Assembly: GCA_958295915.1 (NCBI GenBank)
Contig: OY282381.1
Location: 1,758,722 to 1,822,721 of the forward strand
DNA from: an uncultured Caldilineaceae bacterium
GTDB lineage: Bacteria > Chloroflexota > Anaerolineae > Caldilineales > Caldilineaceae
DNA: 64,000 nt
Direction: 5' to 3'
Positions within the stretch are counted from its first letter, which is position 1, and each line of letters begins with the position of its first letter. The notes under the pieces were generated by a model. It was given only the letters and a program-made list of their open reading frames with translations, did not search any database and was not told the origin of the DNA. The translations under genes were made by a program, and so were the position numbers. Positions 55,368-64,000 of the stretch are shown here, in pieces.

Positions 55368-57386
55368 CTACCGATCAAAGCGGAACTCGCCCTCCCAGAG
55401 GCGACCTGCGTCAGTGAACTGGCCGGTCCGGATGCGGGTGATGGCGTACTCCGGGAGGACGATGGCCGCCATACACTTGCCCTCGAATATCACGCCGCGC
55501 CAGTCGAAACCAAAATCCAGGTTGTCGAAGCCGTACGGCTTGCGATGGTCGGGCAGGTCATCCTCGTCCGCGGGAATCAGGTGCAGAAAGAACAACGCCT
55601 CCGTGTCCGCCGGCGCGCACGGCTCCTTAAAATAGAACAATCGATTATCAATCAGATAGACGTCAAAATCGGAGCGGACGACTTCGATCTTAATTGTGAA
55701 ATGCCGATCAAAGCGGAACTCGCCCTCCCAGAGGCGACCTGCGTCAGTGTGCTGGCCGGTCCTGATGCTGGTGATGGCGTACTCCGGGAGGGCGATGGCC
55801 GCCATACACTTGCTCTCGAATATCACGCCGCGCCACTCGAAGTCAAAATCCAGGTTGTCGAAGCCGTACGGCTTGCGATGGTCGGGCAGGTCATTCGCGT
55901 CGCCCGGGATTACGTGCAGAAAGGACAACGCCTCCGTGTCCGCCGGCGCGCACGGCTCCTTAAAATAGAACAATCTGTTTTCGTTGACATATACGTCGAA
56001 GTCGGAGCGGATTATGGGATCGCCGACTTCGCCGCTAAGAAATTGGTTGGCGGACGGGCTGAACTTCGCCGTCCAAATGGCGTCCTTGGCCCAAACGCCA
56101 ACGTGTTGGCCGGTCTGGATGACGCTGGCGTGCTCAGGGAGGGGGAAAGTCGCTATGCACCTCCCATCGGACCTCGCGCCGCGCCAGCCAAAGAGAAAGC
56201 CACCGTGAAGGCGACCGGCATAGACATTCGCGTTGTCGAAGAGGACGTGCAAAGAGAAGTACGGCTCCGTATCCGCCGGCGCGCACGGCTCCTTAAAATA
56301 GAACAATCGATTCTCAATCAGATAGACATCAAAATCGGAGCGGACGACCGGCTCGGCAGACATGATTAGCTGGTATCTCTCCTCCATGGCGGCAGCTTCG
56401 ACCTTAATTGTGAAATACTGCAAAAGCGCCAATCCGATACTGCCAACCATCGCCAAAGAGCACACCATCGGCCAGGAAGGCATCAGCGTCTTCAAGCTCT
56501 CTGGGATCGCGCGAATCCCGAACTGGGGGAATCCCGCCGCGCGCCGTCCCTGAGCCAGCAATAGTTCGAGAGCATAGAAAAGGCAGGCCATGCCGAACAG
56601 ATACTCGTACACCTCATTTATACGACCGACGTAGCTATGCTTGTGCACATACGAGAGAGCCAGAACGAGCGCCACGGTTACAACCGTGGCAATGAACAAT
56701 CTGGCTTGCCCGGAAAGCAGCGTGTAGATGACAAAGATCAGAAGCAGCGCCCTCTCCTTGCCGATCGTGTATCCGTGAAACCGCGTATAGGACAGCGCCA
56801 GCAGAAAGCCCAATATCAGCAGCATTGATGGCAGTGGAATCCCGAAGAGCGTATCTTTCCGACAGCAGAAAGCAACGCCGGTTGCCAGGCACAGCAACAG
56901 CATCCCATACGTGCCAATTGTCGCGACGTGTACCAGCGCTGTATTGTGAACATTGAATTCGTTCTGGGCGTTCAAGTCCATCAGAAAATCGGGCGTCGTG
57001 AAGCCGAATATGCGCTGTCCCCAACTGATTTCTTCGCCGGCGACGAACACCAGCGCAAGACCGCCGAGAATATAGATGTAGCGTGGCAAGGCGCTCCGCT
57101 CCACCCAAGCCGTGGCGAACAACAAAAGACCCGCCAGGAGATACAGGCCAGCGGTGAGATTCTCCACCCAGTGGTCTTCCTCGCTCAGCGCAGAGTAGCG
57201 CCACGGGTCGGTAACCATGAGATAGCTGAAGAAAAATACGTTCAGACACAGAAAGAGGTATCCGAGGACAGAAATCTTGCTGTCGAAGCTCTTCACCCCC
57301 TCCCTCCACACGTGTGTTCTATAACGGGCGACAAGGGCGCGCCAGAGAGTATTCAGAGCCGGGCCGTTGGGCATAGTCAGGTTCAT
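55368..57386 (-). CDS. 9-TM membrane protein with three C-terminal domains (paralogue 6)
   Basis: 672 aa. Leader, interrupted tract (THVWREGVKSF), nine helices and three C-terminal domains. In the loop between helices 5 and 6 it lacks about 12 residues (HGYTIGKERALL against HGYTMMSPDLLFS ... KERALL); paralogue 8 has the same gap. The VHVATIGTYGM loop type is shared with paralogues 3 and 8. Confidence 0.85.
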   Translation of the reverse strand: MNLTMPNGPALNTLWRALVARYRTHVWREGVKSFDSKISVLGYLFLCLNVFFFSYLMVTDPWRYSALSEEDHWVENLTAGLYLLAGLLLFATAWVERSALPRYIYILGGLALVFVAGEEISWGQRIFGFTTPDFLMDLNAQNEFNVHNTALVHVATIGTYGMLLLCLATGVAFCCRKDTLFGIPLPSMLLILGFLLALSYTRFHGYTIGKERALLLIFVIYTLLSGQARLFIATVVTVALVLALSYVHKHSYVGRINEVYEYLFGMACLFYALELLLAQGRRAAGFPQFGIRAIPESLKTLMPSWPMVCSLAMVGSIGLALLQYFTIKVEAAAMEERYQLIMSAEPVVRSDFDVYLIENRLFYFKEPCAPADTEPYFSLHVLFDNANVYAGRLHGGFLFGWRGARSDGRCIATFPLPEHASVIQTGQHVGVWAKDAIWTAKFSPSANQFLSGEVGDPIIRSDFDVYVNENRLFYFKEPCAPADTEALSFLHVIPGDANDLPDHRKPYGFDNLDFDFEWRGVIFESKCMAAIALPEYAITSIRTGQHTDAGRLWEGEFRFDRHFTIKIEVVRSDFDVYLIDNRLFYFKEPCAPADTEALFFLHLIPADEDDLPDHRKPYGFDNLDFGFDWRGVIFEGKCMAAIVLPEYAITRIRTGQFTDAGRLWEGEFRFDR

Positions 57387-57400
57387 TTTCTGTTTCATTA

Positions 57401-57479
57401 TCGCGCCCCACAGTGGCGCGCATTCATTATCGCGCCCCACAGTGGCGCGCATTCATTATCGCGCCCTACAGTGGCGCGC
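57401..57479. repeat. Leader array of family A palindromes, 3 units (paralogue 6)
   Basis: Three units, spacer ATTCATTA. Confidence 0.85.
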
Positions 57480-57540
57480 AAAACAGTTTCCCTCCAGTGA
57501 TGCAGCGTACGTATAGCATAGGGAAACCCGCCGGCTCCCA

Positions 57541-59508
57541 CTACCGATCAAAGCGGAACTCGCCCTCCCAGAGGCGACCTTCGTCAGTGAACTGGCCGGT
57601 CCTGATGCGGGTGATGGCGTACTCCGGGAGAGCGATGGCCGCCATACACTTGCCCTCGAATATCACGCCGCGCCAGTTGAAACCAAAATCCAGGTTGTCG
57701 AAGCCGTACTGCTTGCGATGGTCGGGCAGGTCATCCTCGTCCGCGGGAATCAGGTGCAGAAAGAACAACGCCTCCGTGTCCGCCGGCGCGCACGGCTCTT
57801 TAACATAGGTCAACTTGCCCTCGCCGAGATACACGTCGAAGATGGAGCGGCCTGCCGGCTCGCCGGACACGATCGACTCGTATATCGACCGGTAGGGATT
57901 TGCGTTGCCCGCACGAGCTTTGTTTACCCTGAATATGATGCCGTCGGCCAACTCCGCCACCAGTTCCAGGGAGGGCAGGCGCCGCTCCAGAAGAAAATCA
58001 CACCTGAGATTCGCGCCGTCCCATTCCCTTACGTCCAGCCATGCGATGTACGCATCTTCACCCCCCGACAACTCTTGAGACCGCGAAAGAGCCCGCCTAA
58101 GCCACGGATTGCAGATCCAGCCGCCTGTCGATGGGCTCTGACTCACCCAGTGCACATTGCGTTTTGGAACGCTCGCCCTCCAGCGGAACGGATTGGGGGA
58201 ATTCGTGTAAATCCAGCCAGAGATGTAGTTCGCTCGGACATATTTCAGCATCTCGGAATCGTCCCAGTACGCCGTGTTTAAACTGTAGCCGAAGTACCCG
58301 GATTCCAGCCCTCTGGCGCTGAAATGAAGATTTTTCCGCACATTGAGTCCGACATTTGCCAGGCAGCCGACCAGTATCAGCGAGGCAAGAGTCCACTTGA
58401 CCACAGCCACCCTCCCCAGAGCCTCGAGATGCAGAAATCTGTCCAGCACAAGCGCCGCCACCAACAGGAGCGGCGCATAAACCGGCGCAAGGTATCTGCT
58501 GTCGATTTCCTGACCGACCGTGAAAGGCGCAACCAGGACGATGACTGTAAGGTACACCAAAGCAAATACACCAAATGGGAGAACCAGTCCGACACTGAAG
58601 GGGGGCTTCGCGGCGCGACCTTTGCGAGACACGATGAAGAACACCGCCGCCCCAAGGACCACCAGACCGACCGCCCACAGCAGACTGTAGAAATCGTCGG
58701 ACATCACTATAGGAAAAGCCCACTGGCCAAATACTGCGTATATTTGGCCCAGCGAATCGGATAGGGACTGCCCCGAGGCCACAAGGCTTCTCCCCCCTGT
58801 CAGTGTCCCGGAGACCAACCAGTTGTGCGCCAGGACAATCGCCAGCGGGATCGACGAGATGGCGCCATAGGCGGCGGCGTATTTCAACTTGGCGTACATC
58901 GGCATTTCCCGGCGCGCCAGGATGACGAGGACGCCGGCGAATATCACTGTTATTCCCATATAGCGCGTGACCGCGGCGAGGGCGGCGAAAAAAGCTGACA
59001 GCGCCAAGGCGGTCCAGGCGGTTCTCCGGTTCAGAAACGACTCCATCTGCATCAACGCCAGAAGTGTGAACAGGATGAAGAGGGGTTCGGTCAGGATCTG
59101 TGAAGAGAGATGACTGAGGGGGTGGAAAGCCACTACGGCCACGGCGGCCCCCACCACCAGAAGGCGCGAACGGAGGTTCCGGCTCAGCCACAATCCCGAC
59201 ATCAGGATGGTCAGGCCGAACGCGGCGGCGTTCACCAGGCGGCCCGAATCCACTGGCTCGATTCCGAACAGCCCAATGAACGCCATAACCATGGACAAGA
59301 AAGGCGGAAACAAGACCTGGGGGCTGCCCGTGGGGCTTAGCAAGCCCTCCCCGGCAGCCAGGCTCTCGGCTGCGGATATGTAATTCATGGAGTCATTGCC
59401 GAGCGCCGCGCCGTAGGTGGACGTGCGCACCAGGATATGCGCCGCGCCGAGAGTGGCGATACCTATGAGGAGCAGATTGACTAGAACGTATGTGCGGGGG
59501 GTAAGCAT
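57541..59508 (-). CDS. GT-C/ArnT-like membrane glycosyltransferase with one paralogue-type C-terminal domain
   Basis: 655 aa. About ten transmembrane helices with the GT-C loop pattern (GNDSMNYISAAESLAAGEG after helix 1, QILTEPLFILF, ALAAVTRYMGI, EIDSRYLAPVYAPLLL). These enzymes transfer sugars from polyprenyl phosphates on the outer face of the membrane. After the periplasmic domain the last ~105 residues (FDVYLGEGKLTYVKEPCAP, LPDHRKQYGF, RTGQFTDEG) are the same domain as in the neighbouring 9-TM proteins, nearly identical in DNA at the 3' end. It has a different N-terminus, no shared leader and no G-tract. Its position inside the paralogue array suggests a functional link to surface glycans and sharing of 3' ends by recombination. 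Confidence 0.82.
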   Translation of the reverse strand: MLTPRTYVLVNLLLIGIATLGAAHILVRTSTYGAALGNDSMNYISAAESLAAGEGLLSPTGSPQVLFPPFLSMVMAFIGLFGIEPVDSGRLVNAAAFGLTILMSGLWLSRNLRSRLLVVGAAVAVVAFHPLSHLSSQILTEPLFILFTLLALMQMESFLNRRTAWTALALSAFFAALAAVTRYMGITVIFAGVLVILARREMPMYAKLKYAAAYGAISSIPLAIVLAHNWLVSGTLTGGRSLVASGQSLSDSLGQIYAVFGQWAFPIVMSDDFYSLLWAVGLVVLGAAVFFIVSRKGRAAKPPFSVGLVLPFGVFALVYLTVIVLVAPFTVGQEIDSRYLAPVYAPLLLVAALVLDRFLHLEALGRVAVVKWTLASLILVGCLANVGLNVRKNLHFSARGLESGYFGYSLNTAYWDDSEMLKYVRANYISGWIYTNSPNPFRWRASVPKRNVHWVSQSPSTGGWICNPWLRRALSRSQELSGGEDAYIAWLDVREWDGANLRCDFLLERRLPSLELVAELADGIIFRVNKARAGNANPYRSIYESIVSGEPAGRSIFDVYLGEGKLTYVKEPCAPADTEALFFLHLIPADEDDLPDHRKQYGFDNLDFGFNWRGVIFEGKCMAAIALPEYAITRIRTGQFTDEGRLWEGEFRFDR

Positions 59509-59547
59509 GTTGTCATGGCGCGAGTCTTGAACGTTCTCGACATTGGA

Positions 59548-59835
59548 CTATGATCGAGTGAGTAGGTTGAATGCGCCTCTTTCGAGCAGAGGCGCTAAGG
59601 ACATGAACAGCATCAGGACAAGGAGCGCGGCGCTGACCACACCCGCCAGCTTCAACCATCGCGCCTGTCTCCGCTCGGAGCTACGCATTCGCCGAGGAGC
59701 GCGCGTGGCACGCCCCGAGAATTCTTCGTTGAAGCAAGGGACGATCACCGAAACAAAGGGGGATGTTGAGACGGCTTCACGCTGTGCGGTCCAGCGTAAC
59801 ACGTATAGCATAGGGAAACAACCCGCCGGCTCCAC
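59548..59835 (-). pseudogene. Remnant of a family 2 glycosyltransferase
   Basis: 95-codon frame in which SPFVSVIVPCFNEE, the N-terminal strand and UDP-sugar motif of GT2 enzymes, is joined after 14 residues to an unrelated segment with one hydrophobic helix (AGVVSAALLVLMLFMSLAP). The 5' part overlaps a family promoter-like sequence (CTATGCTATACG). It looks like an internally deleted GT2 gene left between paralogue 7 and the GT-C gene. Confidence 0.5.
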
Positions 59836-61571
59836 TACCGATCAAAGCGGAACTCGCTCTCCCAGAGGCGACCTGCGTCAGTGTACTGGCCGGTACTGAT
59901 GCTGGTGATGGCGTACTCCGGGAGCGCCACAGTCGCTACGCATCTCCCGTCGAATCGCGTGCCACGCCACTCGAAACCAAAGTCCAGGTTCTCGAAGCCG
60001 TACTTCTCCAGGTTCTCGAAGCCGTACTGCTTGCGATGGTCGGGCAGGTCATTCGCGTCGACCGGGATTACGTGCAGAAAGAACAACGCCTCCGTGTCCG
60101 CCGGCGCGCACGGCTCCTTAAAATAGAACAAGCTGTTTTCGTTGACATATACGTCGAAGTCGGAGCGGATTATGGGACCGCCGACTTCGCCGCTAAGCAA
60201 TTGGTCGGCGGACGGGCTGAACTCCGCCGTCCAAATGGCGTCCTGGCCCCAAATGCCAACGTGTTGGCCGGTCCGGATGATGCTGGCGTGCTCAGGGAGG
60301 GGGAAAGTCGCTATGCACCTCCCATCGGACCTCGCGCCGCGCCAGCCAAAGAGAAAGCCACCGGCATGGTCATTCGCGTTGTCGAAGATGACGTGCAAAG
60401 AGAAGTGCGGCTCCGTATCCGCCGGCGCGCACGGCTCCTTAAAATAGAACAATCGATTCTCAATCAGATAGACATCAAAATCGGAGCGGACGACCGGCTC
60501 GGCAGACATGATTAGCTGGTATCTCTCCTCCATGGCGGCAGCTTCGACCTTAATTGTGAAATACTGCAAAAGCGCCAATCCGATACTGCCAACCATCGCC
60601 AAAGAGCACACCATCGGCCAGGAAGGCATCAGCGTCTTCAAGCTCTTCGGGATCGCGCGAATCCCGAACCGGGGGAATCCCGCCGCGCGCCATCCCTGAG
60701 CCAGCCATAGTTCGAGAGCATAGAAAAGGCAGGCCATGCCGAACAGATACTCGTACACCTCCTTCATACGACCGACGTAGCTATGCTTGTGGACATACGA
60801 GAGAGCCAGAACGAGCGCCACGGTTACAACCGTGGCAATGAACAATCTGGCTTGCCCGGAAAGCAGCGTGTAGATGACAAAGATCAGAAGCAGCGCCCTC
60901 TCCTTGCCGACATAGCTCAGGGAGAAAAGCAAGTCCGGGCTCATCATCGCGTATCCTCGAAACCGCCCATAGGACAGCGTCATCAGAAAGCCCAATATCA
61001 GCAGCATTGATGGCAGTGGAATCCCGAAGAGCGTATCTTTCCGACGGCAGAAAGCAACGCCGGTTGCCAGGCACAGCAACAGCACCCCATACTTGCCGAT
61101 CGTCTCGAAGTTTACCAGCGGTGTATTGTGAACATTGAATTCGTTCTGGGCGTTCAAGTCCATCAGAAAATCGGGCGTCGTGAAGCCGAATATGCGCTGT
61201 CCCCAACTGATTTCTTCGCCGGCGACGAACACCAGCGCAAGACCGCCGAGAATATAGATGCCGCGTGGCAAGGCGCTCCGCTCCACCCAAGCCGTGGCGA
61301 ACAGCAAAAGACCCGCCAGGAGATACAGGCCAGCGGCGAGATTCTCCACCCCCCAGTGGTCTTCCCGGCTCAGCGCATAGTAGCGCCATGGGTCGGTAAC
61401 CATGAGATAGCTGAAGAAAAATATGTTCAGACACAGAAAGAGGTATCCGAGGACAGCAATCTTGCTGTCGAAACTCTTCACCCCCTCCCTCCACACGTGT
61501 GTTCTATAACGGGCGACAAGGGCGCGCCAGAGAGTATTCAGAGCCGGGCCGTTGGGCATAGTCAGGTTCAT
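59835..61571 (-). CDS. 9-TM membrane protein with two C-terminal domains (paralogue 7)
   Basis: 578 aa. Leader, interrupted tract (THVWREGVKSF), nine helices, one first-subtype and one second-subtype C-terminal domain. The last domain is diverged: it has a small tandem duplication (YGFENLEKYGFENLDFGF) and a different EGKC region (RFDGRCVATVALPE). Loop type FETIGKYGV. Confidence 0.85.
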   Translation of the reverse strand: MNLTMPNGPALNTLWRALVARYRTHVWREGVKSFDSKIAVLGYLFLCLNIFFFSYLMVTDPWRYYALSREDHWGVENLAAGLYLLAGLLLFATAWVERSALPRGIYILGGLALVFVAGEEISWGQRIFGFTTPDFLMDLNAQNEFNVHNTPLVNFETIGKYGVLLLCLATGVAFCRRKDTLFGIPLPSMLLILGFLMTLSYGRFRGYAMMSPDLLFSLSYVGKERALLLIFVIYTLLSGQARLFIATVVTVALVLALSYVHKHSYVGRMKEVYEYLFGMACLFYALELWLAQGWRAAGFPRFGIRAIPKSLKTLMPSWPMVCSLAMVGSIGLALLQYFTIKVEAAAMEERYQLIMSAEPVVRSDFDVYLIENRLFYFKEPCAPADTEPHFSLHVIFDNANDHAGGFLFGWRGARSDGRCIATFPLPEHASIIRTGQHVGIWGQDAIWTAEFSPSADQLLSGEVGGPIIRSDFDVYVNENSLFYFKEPCAPADTEALFFLHVIPVDANDLPDHRKQYGFENLEKYGFENLDFGFEWRGTRFDGRCVATVALPEYAITSISTGQYTDAGRLWESEFRFDR

Positions 61572-61585
61572 TTTCTGTTTCATTA

Positions 61586-61634
61586 TCGCGCCCCACTGTG
61601 GCGCGCATTCATCGTCGCGCCCCACAGTGGCGCG
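61586..61634. repeat. Leader array of family A palindromes, 2 units (paralogue 7)
   Basis: Two units, spacer ATTCATCG. Confidence 0.85.
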
Positions 61635-61701
61635 CAAAACAGTTTCCCTCCAGTGATGCAGCGTACGTATAGCATTAGGGAAACAACCCGCCAGCCCCTC
61701 A

Positions 61702-63771
61702 CTACCGATCAAAGCGGAACTCGCCCTCCCAGAGGCTCCCTTCGTCAGTGAACTGGCCGGTCCTGATGCGGGTGATGGCGTACTCCGGGAGAGCGATGGC
61801 TACCATACACTTGCCCTCGAATATCACGCCGCGCCACTCGAAGTCAAAATCCAGGTTGTCGAAGTCGTACTGCTTGCGATGGTCGGGCAGGTCATTCGCG
61901 TCGACCGGGATTACGTGCAGAAAGAACAACGCCTCCGTGTCCGCCGGCGCGCACGGCTCCTTAAAATAGAACAAGCTGTTTTCGTTGACATATACGTCGA
62001 AGTCGGAGCGGACGACCGGCTCGGCAGACATGATTAGCTGGTATCTCTCCTCCATGGCGGCAGCTTCGATCTTAATTGTAAAATGCCGATCAAAGCGGAA
62101 CTCGCCCTCCCAGAGGCTCCCTTCGTCAGTGAACTGGCCGGTCCTGATGCGGGTGATGGCGTACTCCGGGAGGGCGATGGCCGCCATACACTTGCCCTCG
62201 AATATCACGCCGCGCCACTCGAAGTCAAAATCCAGGTTGTCGAAGTCGTACCGCTTGCGATGGTCGGGCAGGTCATCCTCGTCCGCGGGAATCAGGTGCA
62301 GAAAGAACAACGCCTCCGTATCCGCCGGCGCGCACGGCTCCTTAAAATAGAACAAGCTGTTTTCGTTGACATATACGTCGAAGTCGGAGCGGATTATAGG
62401 ATCGCCGACTTCGCCGCTAAGAAATTGGTTGGCGGACGGGCTGAACTTCGCCGTCCAAATGGCGTCCTCGGCCCAAACGCCAACGTGTTGGCCGGTGCGG
62501 ATGACGCTGATGCTGGCGTGCTCAGGGAGGGGGAAAGTCGCTATGCACCTCCCATCGGACCTCGCGCCGCGCCAGCCAAAGAGAAAGCCACCGTGAAGGC
62601 GACCGGCATAGACATTCGCGTTGTCGAAGATGACGTGCAAATAGAAGTGCGGCTCCGTATCCGCCGGCGCGCACGGCTCCTTAAAATAGAACAATCGATT
62701 CTCAATCAGATAGACGTCAAAATCGGAGCGGACGACCGGCTCGGCAGACATGATTAGCTGGTATCTCTCCTCCATGGCGGCAGCTTCGACCTTAATTGTG
62801 AAATACTGCAAAAGCGCCAATCCGATACTGCCAACCATCGCCAAAGAGCACACCATCGGCCAGGAAGGCATCAGCGTCTTCAAGCTCTTCGGGATCGCGC
62901 GAATGCCGAACTGGGGGCATCCCGCCGCGCGCCGTCCCTGAGCCAGCAATAGTTCGAGAGCATAGAAAAGGCAGGCCATGCCGAACAGATACTCGTACAC
63001 CTCATTTATACGACCGACGTAGCTATGCTTGTGCACATACGAGAGAGCCAGAACGAGCGCCACGGTTACAACCGTGGCAATGAACAATCTGGCTTGCCCG
63101 GAAAGCAGCGTGTAGATGACAAAGATCAGAAGCAGCGCCCTCTCCTTGTCGATCGTGTATCCGTGAAACCGCGTATAGGACAGCGCCAGCAGAAAGCCCA
63201 ATATCAGCAGCATTGATGGCAGTGGAATCCCGAAGAGCGTATCTTTCCGACAGCAGAAAGCAACGCCGGTTGCCAGGCACAGCAACAGCATCCCATACGT
63301 GCCAATTGTCGCGACGTGTACCAGCGCTGTATTGTTGTGAACATTGAATTGGTTCTGGGCGTTCAAGCCCATCAGAAAATCGGGCGTCGTGAAGCCGAAT
63401 ATGCGCTGTCCCCAATTGATTTCTTCGCCGGCGACGAACACCAGCGCAAGACCGCCGAGAATATAGATGTAGCGTGGCAAGGCGCTCCGCTCCACCCAAG
63501 CCGTGGCGAACAGCAAAAGACCCGCCAGGAGATACAGGCCAGCGGTGAGATTCTCCACCCAGTGGTCTTCCTCGCTCAGCGCAGAGTAGCGCCACGGGTC
63601 GGTAACCATGAGATAGCTGAAGAAAAATACGTTCAGACACAGAAAGAGGTATCCGAGGACAGAAATCTTGCTGTCGAAGCTCTTCACCCCCCGTACGTAT
63701 GTTCTATAACGGGCGACAAGGGCGCGCCAGAGAGTATTCAGAGCCGGGCCGTTGGGCATAGTCAGGTTCAT
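61702..63771 (-). CDS. 9-TM membrane protein with three C-terminal domains and a 6-G tract (paralogue 8)
   Basis: 689 aa. Leader, a short 6-G tract read as YVRGVKSF, nine helices, three C-terminal domains. It shares the ~12-residue gap after helix 5 with paralogue 6 (HGYTIDKERALL) and has one extra Asn in FNVHNN. It is the first complete member of the array in the direction of transcription. Confidence 0.85.
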   Translation of the reverse strand: MNLTMPNGPALNTLWRALVARYRTYVRGVKSFDSKISVLGYLFLCLNVFFFSYLMVTDPWRYSALSEEDHWVENLTAGLYLLAGLLLFATAWVERSALPRYIYILGGLALVFVAGEEINWGQRIFGFTTPDFLMGLNAQNQFNVHNNTALVHVATIGTYGMLLLCLATGVAFCCRKDTLFGIPLPSMLLILGFLLALSYTRFHGYTIDKERALLLIFVIYTLLSGQARLFIATVVTVALVLALSYVHKHSYVGRINEVYEYLFGMACLFYALELLLAQGRRAAGCPQFGIRAIPKSLKTLMPSWPMVCSLAMVGSIGLALLQYFTIKVEAAAMEERYQLIMSAEPVVRSDFDVYLIENRLFYFKEPCAPADTEPHFYLHVIFDNANVYAGRLHGGFLFGWRGARSDGRCIATFPLPEHASISVIRTGQHVGVWAEDAIWTAKFSPSANQFLSGEVGDPIIRSDFDVYVNENSLFYFKEPCAPADTEALFFLHLIPADEDDLPDHRKRYDFDNLDFDFEWRGVIFEGKCMAAIALPEYAITRIRTGQFTDEGSLWEGEFRFDRHFTIKIEAAAMEERYQLIMSAEPVVRSDFDVYVNENSLFYFKEPCAPADTEALFFLHVIPVDANDLPDHRKQYDFDNLDFDFEWRGVIFEGKCMVAIALPEYAITRIRTGQFTDEGSLWEGEFRFDR

Positions 63772-63785
63772 TTTCTGTTTCATTG

Positions 63786-63894
63786 TCGCGCCCTACAGTG
63801 GCGCGCATTCCTTGTCGCGCCCTACAGTGGCGCGCATTCCTTGTCGCGCCCTACAGTGGCGCGCATTCCTTGTCGCGCCCCACTGTGGCGCGCA
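63786..63894. repeat. Leader array of family A palindromes, 4 units (paralogue 8)
   Basis: Four units with spacer ATTCCTTG, the longest array in the window. Confidence 0.88.
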
Positions 63895-63961
63895 AAACAA
63901 TTTGCCCCTCCAATTATGCAGCGTAAAGTATAGCATAGGGAAACAACCCGCCCTCCCCTCA

Positions 63962-64000
63962 CTACCGATCAAAATTACGCGCGATGCAAGGCTGAACCCG
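63962..64000 (-). CDS. Possible 3' end of a further gene (fragment at window edge)
   Basis: The minus strand shows TTTGATCGGTAG, the last codons (FDR, stop) of the paralogue family, but the preceding bases read differently (CIARNFDR). Only 13 codons are visible, so neither identity nor completeness can be judged. Confidence 0.3.
   Translation of the reverse strand, partial: RVQPCIARNFDR

Noticed and set aside
47515..63894. CRISPR array
   Set aside because: The leader repeats are palindromes with nearly constant 8-13 bp spacers, not unique 30-40 bp spacers, and no cas genes are present.
45057..63933. Many plus-strand frames opposite the 9-TM paralogues
   Set aside because: They are arginine/serine-rich shadows repeated with each paralogue, whereas the minus strand shows clear transmembrane helices and conserved motifs.

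Overview
The window is high-GC bacterial chromosome, most plausibly from an uncultured-type Chloroflexota (Anaerolineae/Caldilineales-like). This is inferred from the mix of a mevalonate-pathway decarboxylase, bactofilin, HflX, DnaG-RpoD and very repeat-rich intergenic DNA; no marker gene was searched. Housekeeping genes (recG, rlmN, recJ, rpmB, dnaG, rpoD, citrate synthase, tRNA-Asn) are interleaved with two large, highly repetitive accessory regions.

1-6.4 kb (minus strand): sugar isomerase and uronate-dehydrogenase-like SDR (an operon), a frameshifted zinc-ribbon/RDD membrane protein, a xanthine-dehydrogenase-type molybdenum subunit without its partner subunits, and a DUF3500-type protein. 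6.8-9.5 kb (plus): DHH phosphoesterase, a small acidic protein and a mevalonate decarboxylase translationally coupled to it.

9.7-25.8 kb (plus): the first accessory region. A vWA protein, a PP2C phosphatase and a Ser/Thr kinase with a C-terminal zinc ribbon form a TerY-P-like phosphorylation triad. It runs straight into four consecutive genes that all begin with the same ~95-residue helical domain. Three of these loci carry arrays of plant-type 24-residue leucine-rich repeats (13 LRRNT-LRR-cap modules, one protein of 2268 aa). The fourth carries a membrane helix and SH3-like domains. The LRR framework is nearly invariant at DNA level while the solvent-exposed positions vary. I regard this as the best candidate for an undescribed recognition/signalling system.

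25.9-43.7 kb: hflX, citrate synthase, recG/degV, rpmB, the recJ-HAD-rlmN cluster, a YprB-like exonuclease, bactofilin, an SCP2-like protein, dnaG, rpoD and tRNA-Asn.

43.7-64 kb (minus): the second accessory region. A NodB-like deacetylase is followed by eight tandem paralogues of a 9-TM membrane protein with one to four copies of a C-terminal extracytoplasmic domain, plus a GT-C glycosyltransferase that ends in the same domain. All except the GT-C gene share an identical N-terminal leader. At the end of that leader lies a G tract of 6, 12, 16 or 18 bases, or an interrupted form. The 16-base copy is out of frame, which points to slipped-strand phase variation. Between promoter and start codon, 1.5-4 tandem copies of a palindromic repeat are inserted; the deacetylase leader is an empty site.

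The same palindrome (core GCGCCCCACAGTGGCGC) is dispersed over the whole window and is read in frame inside hflX, dnaG, rpoD and other genes. At least three other dispersed repeat families accompany it.
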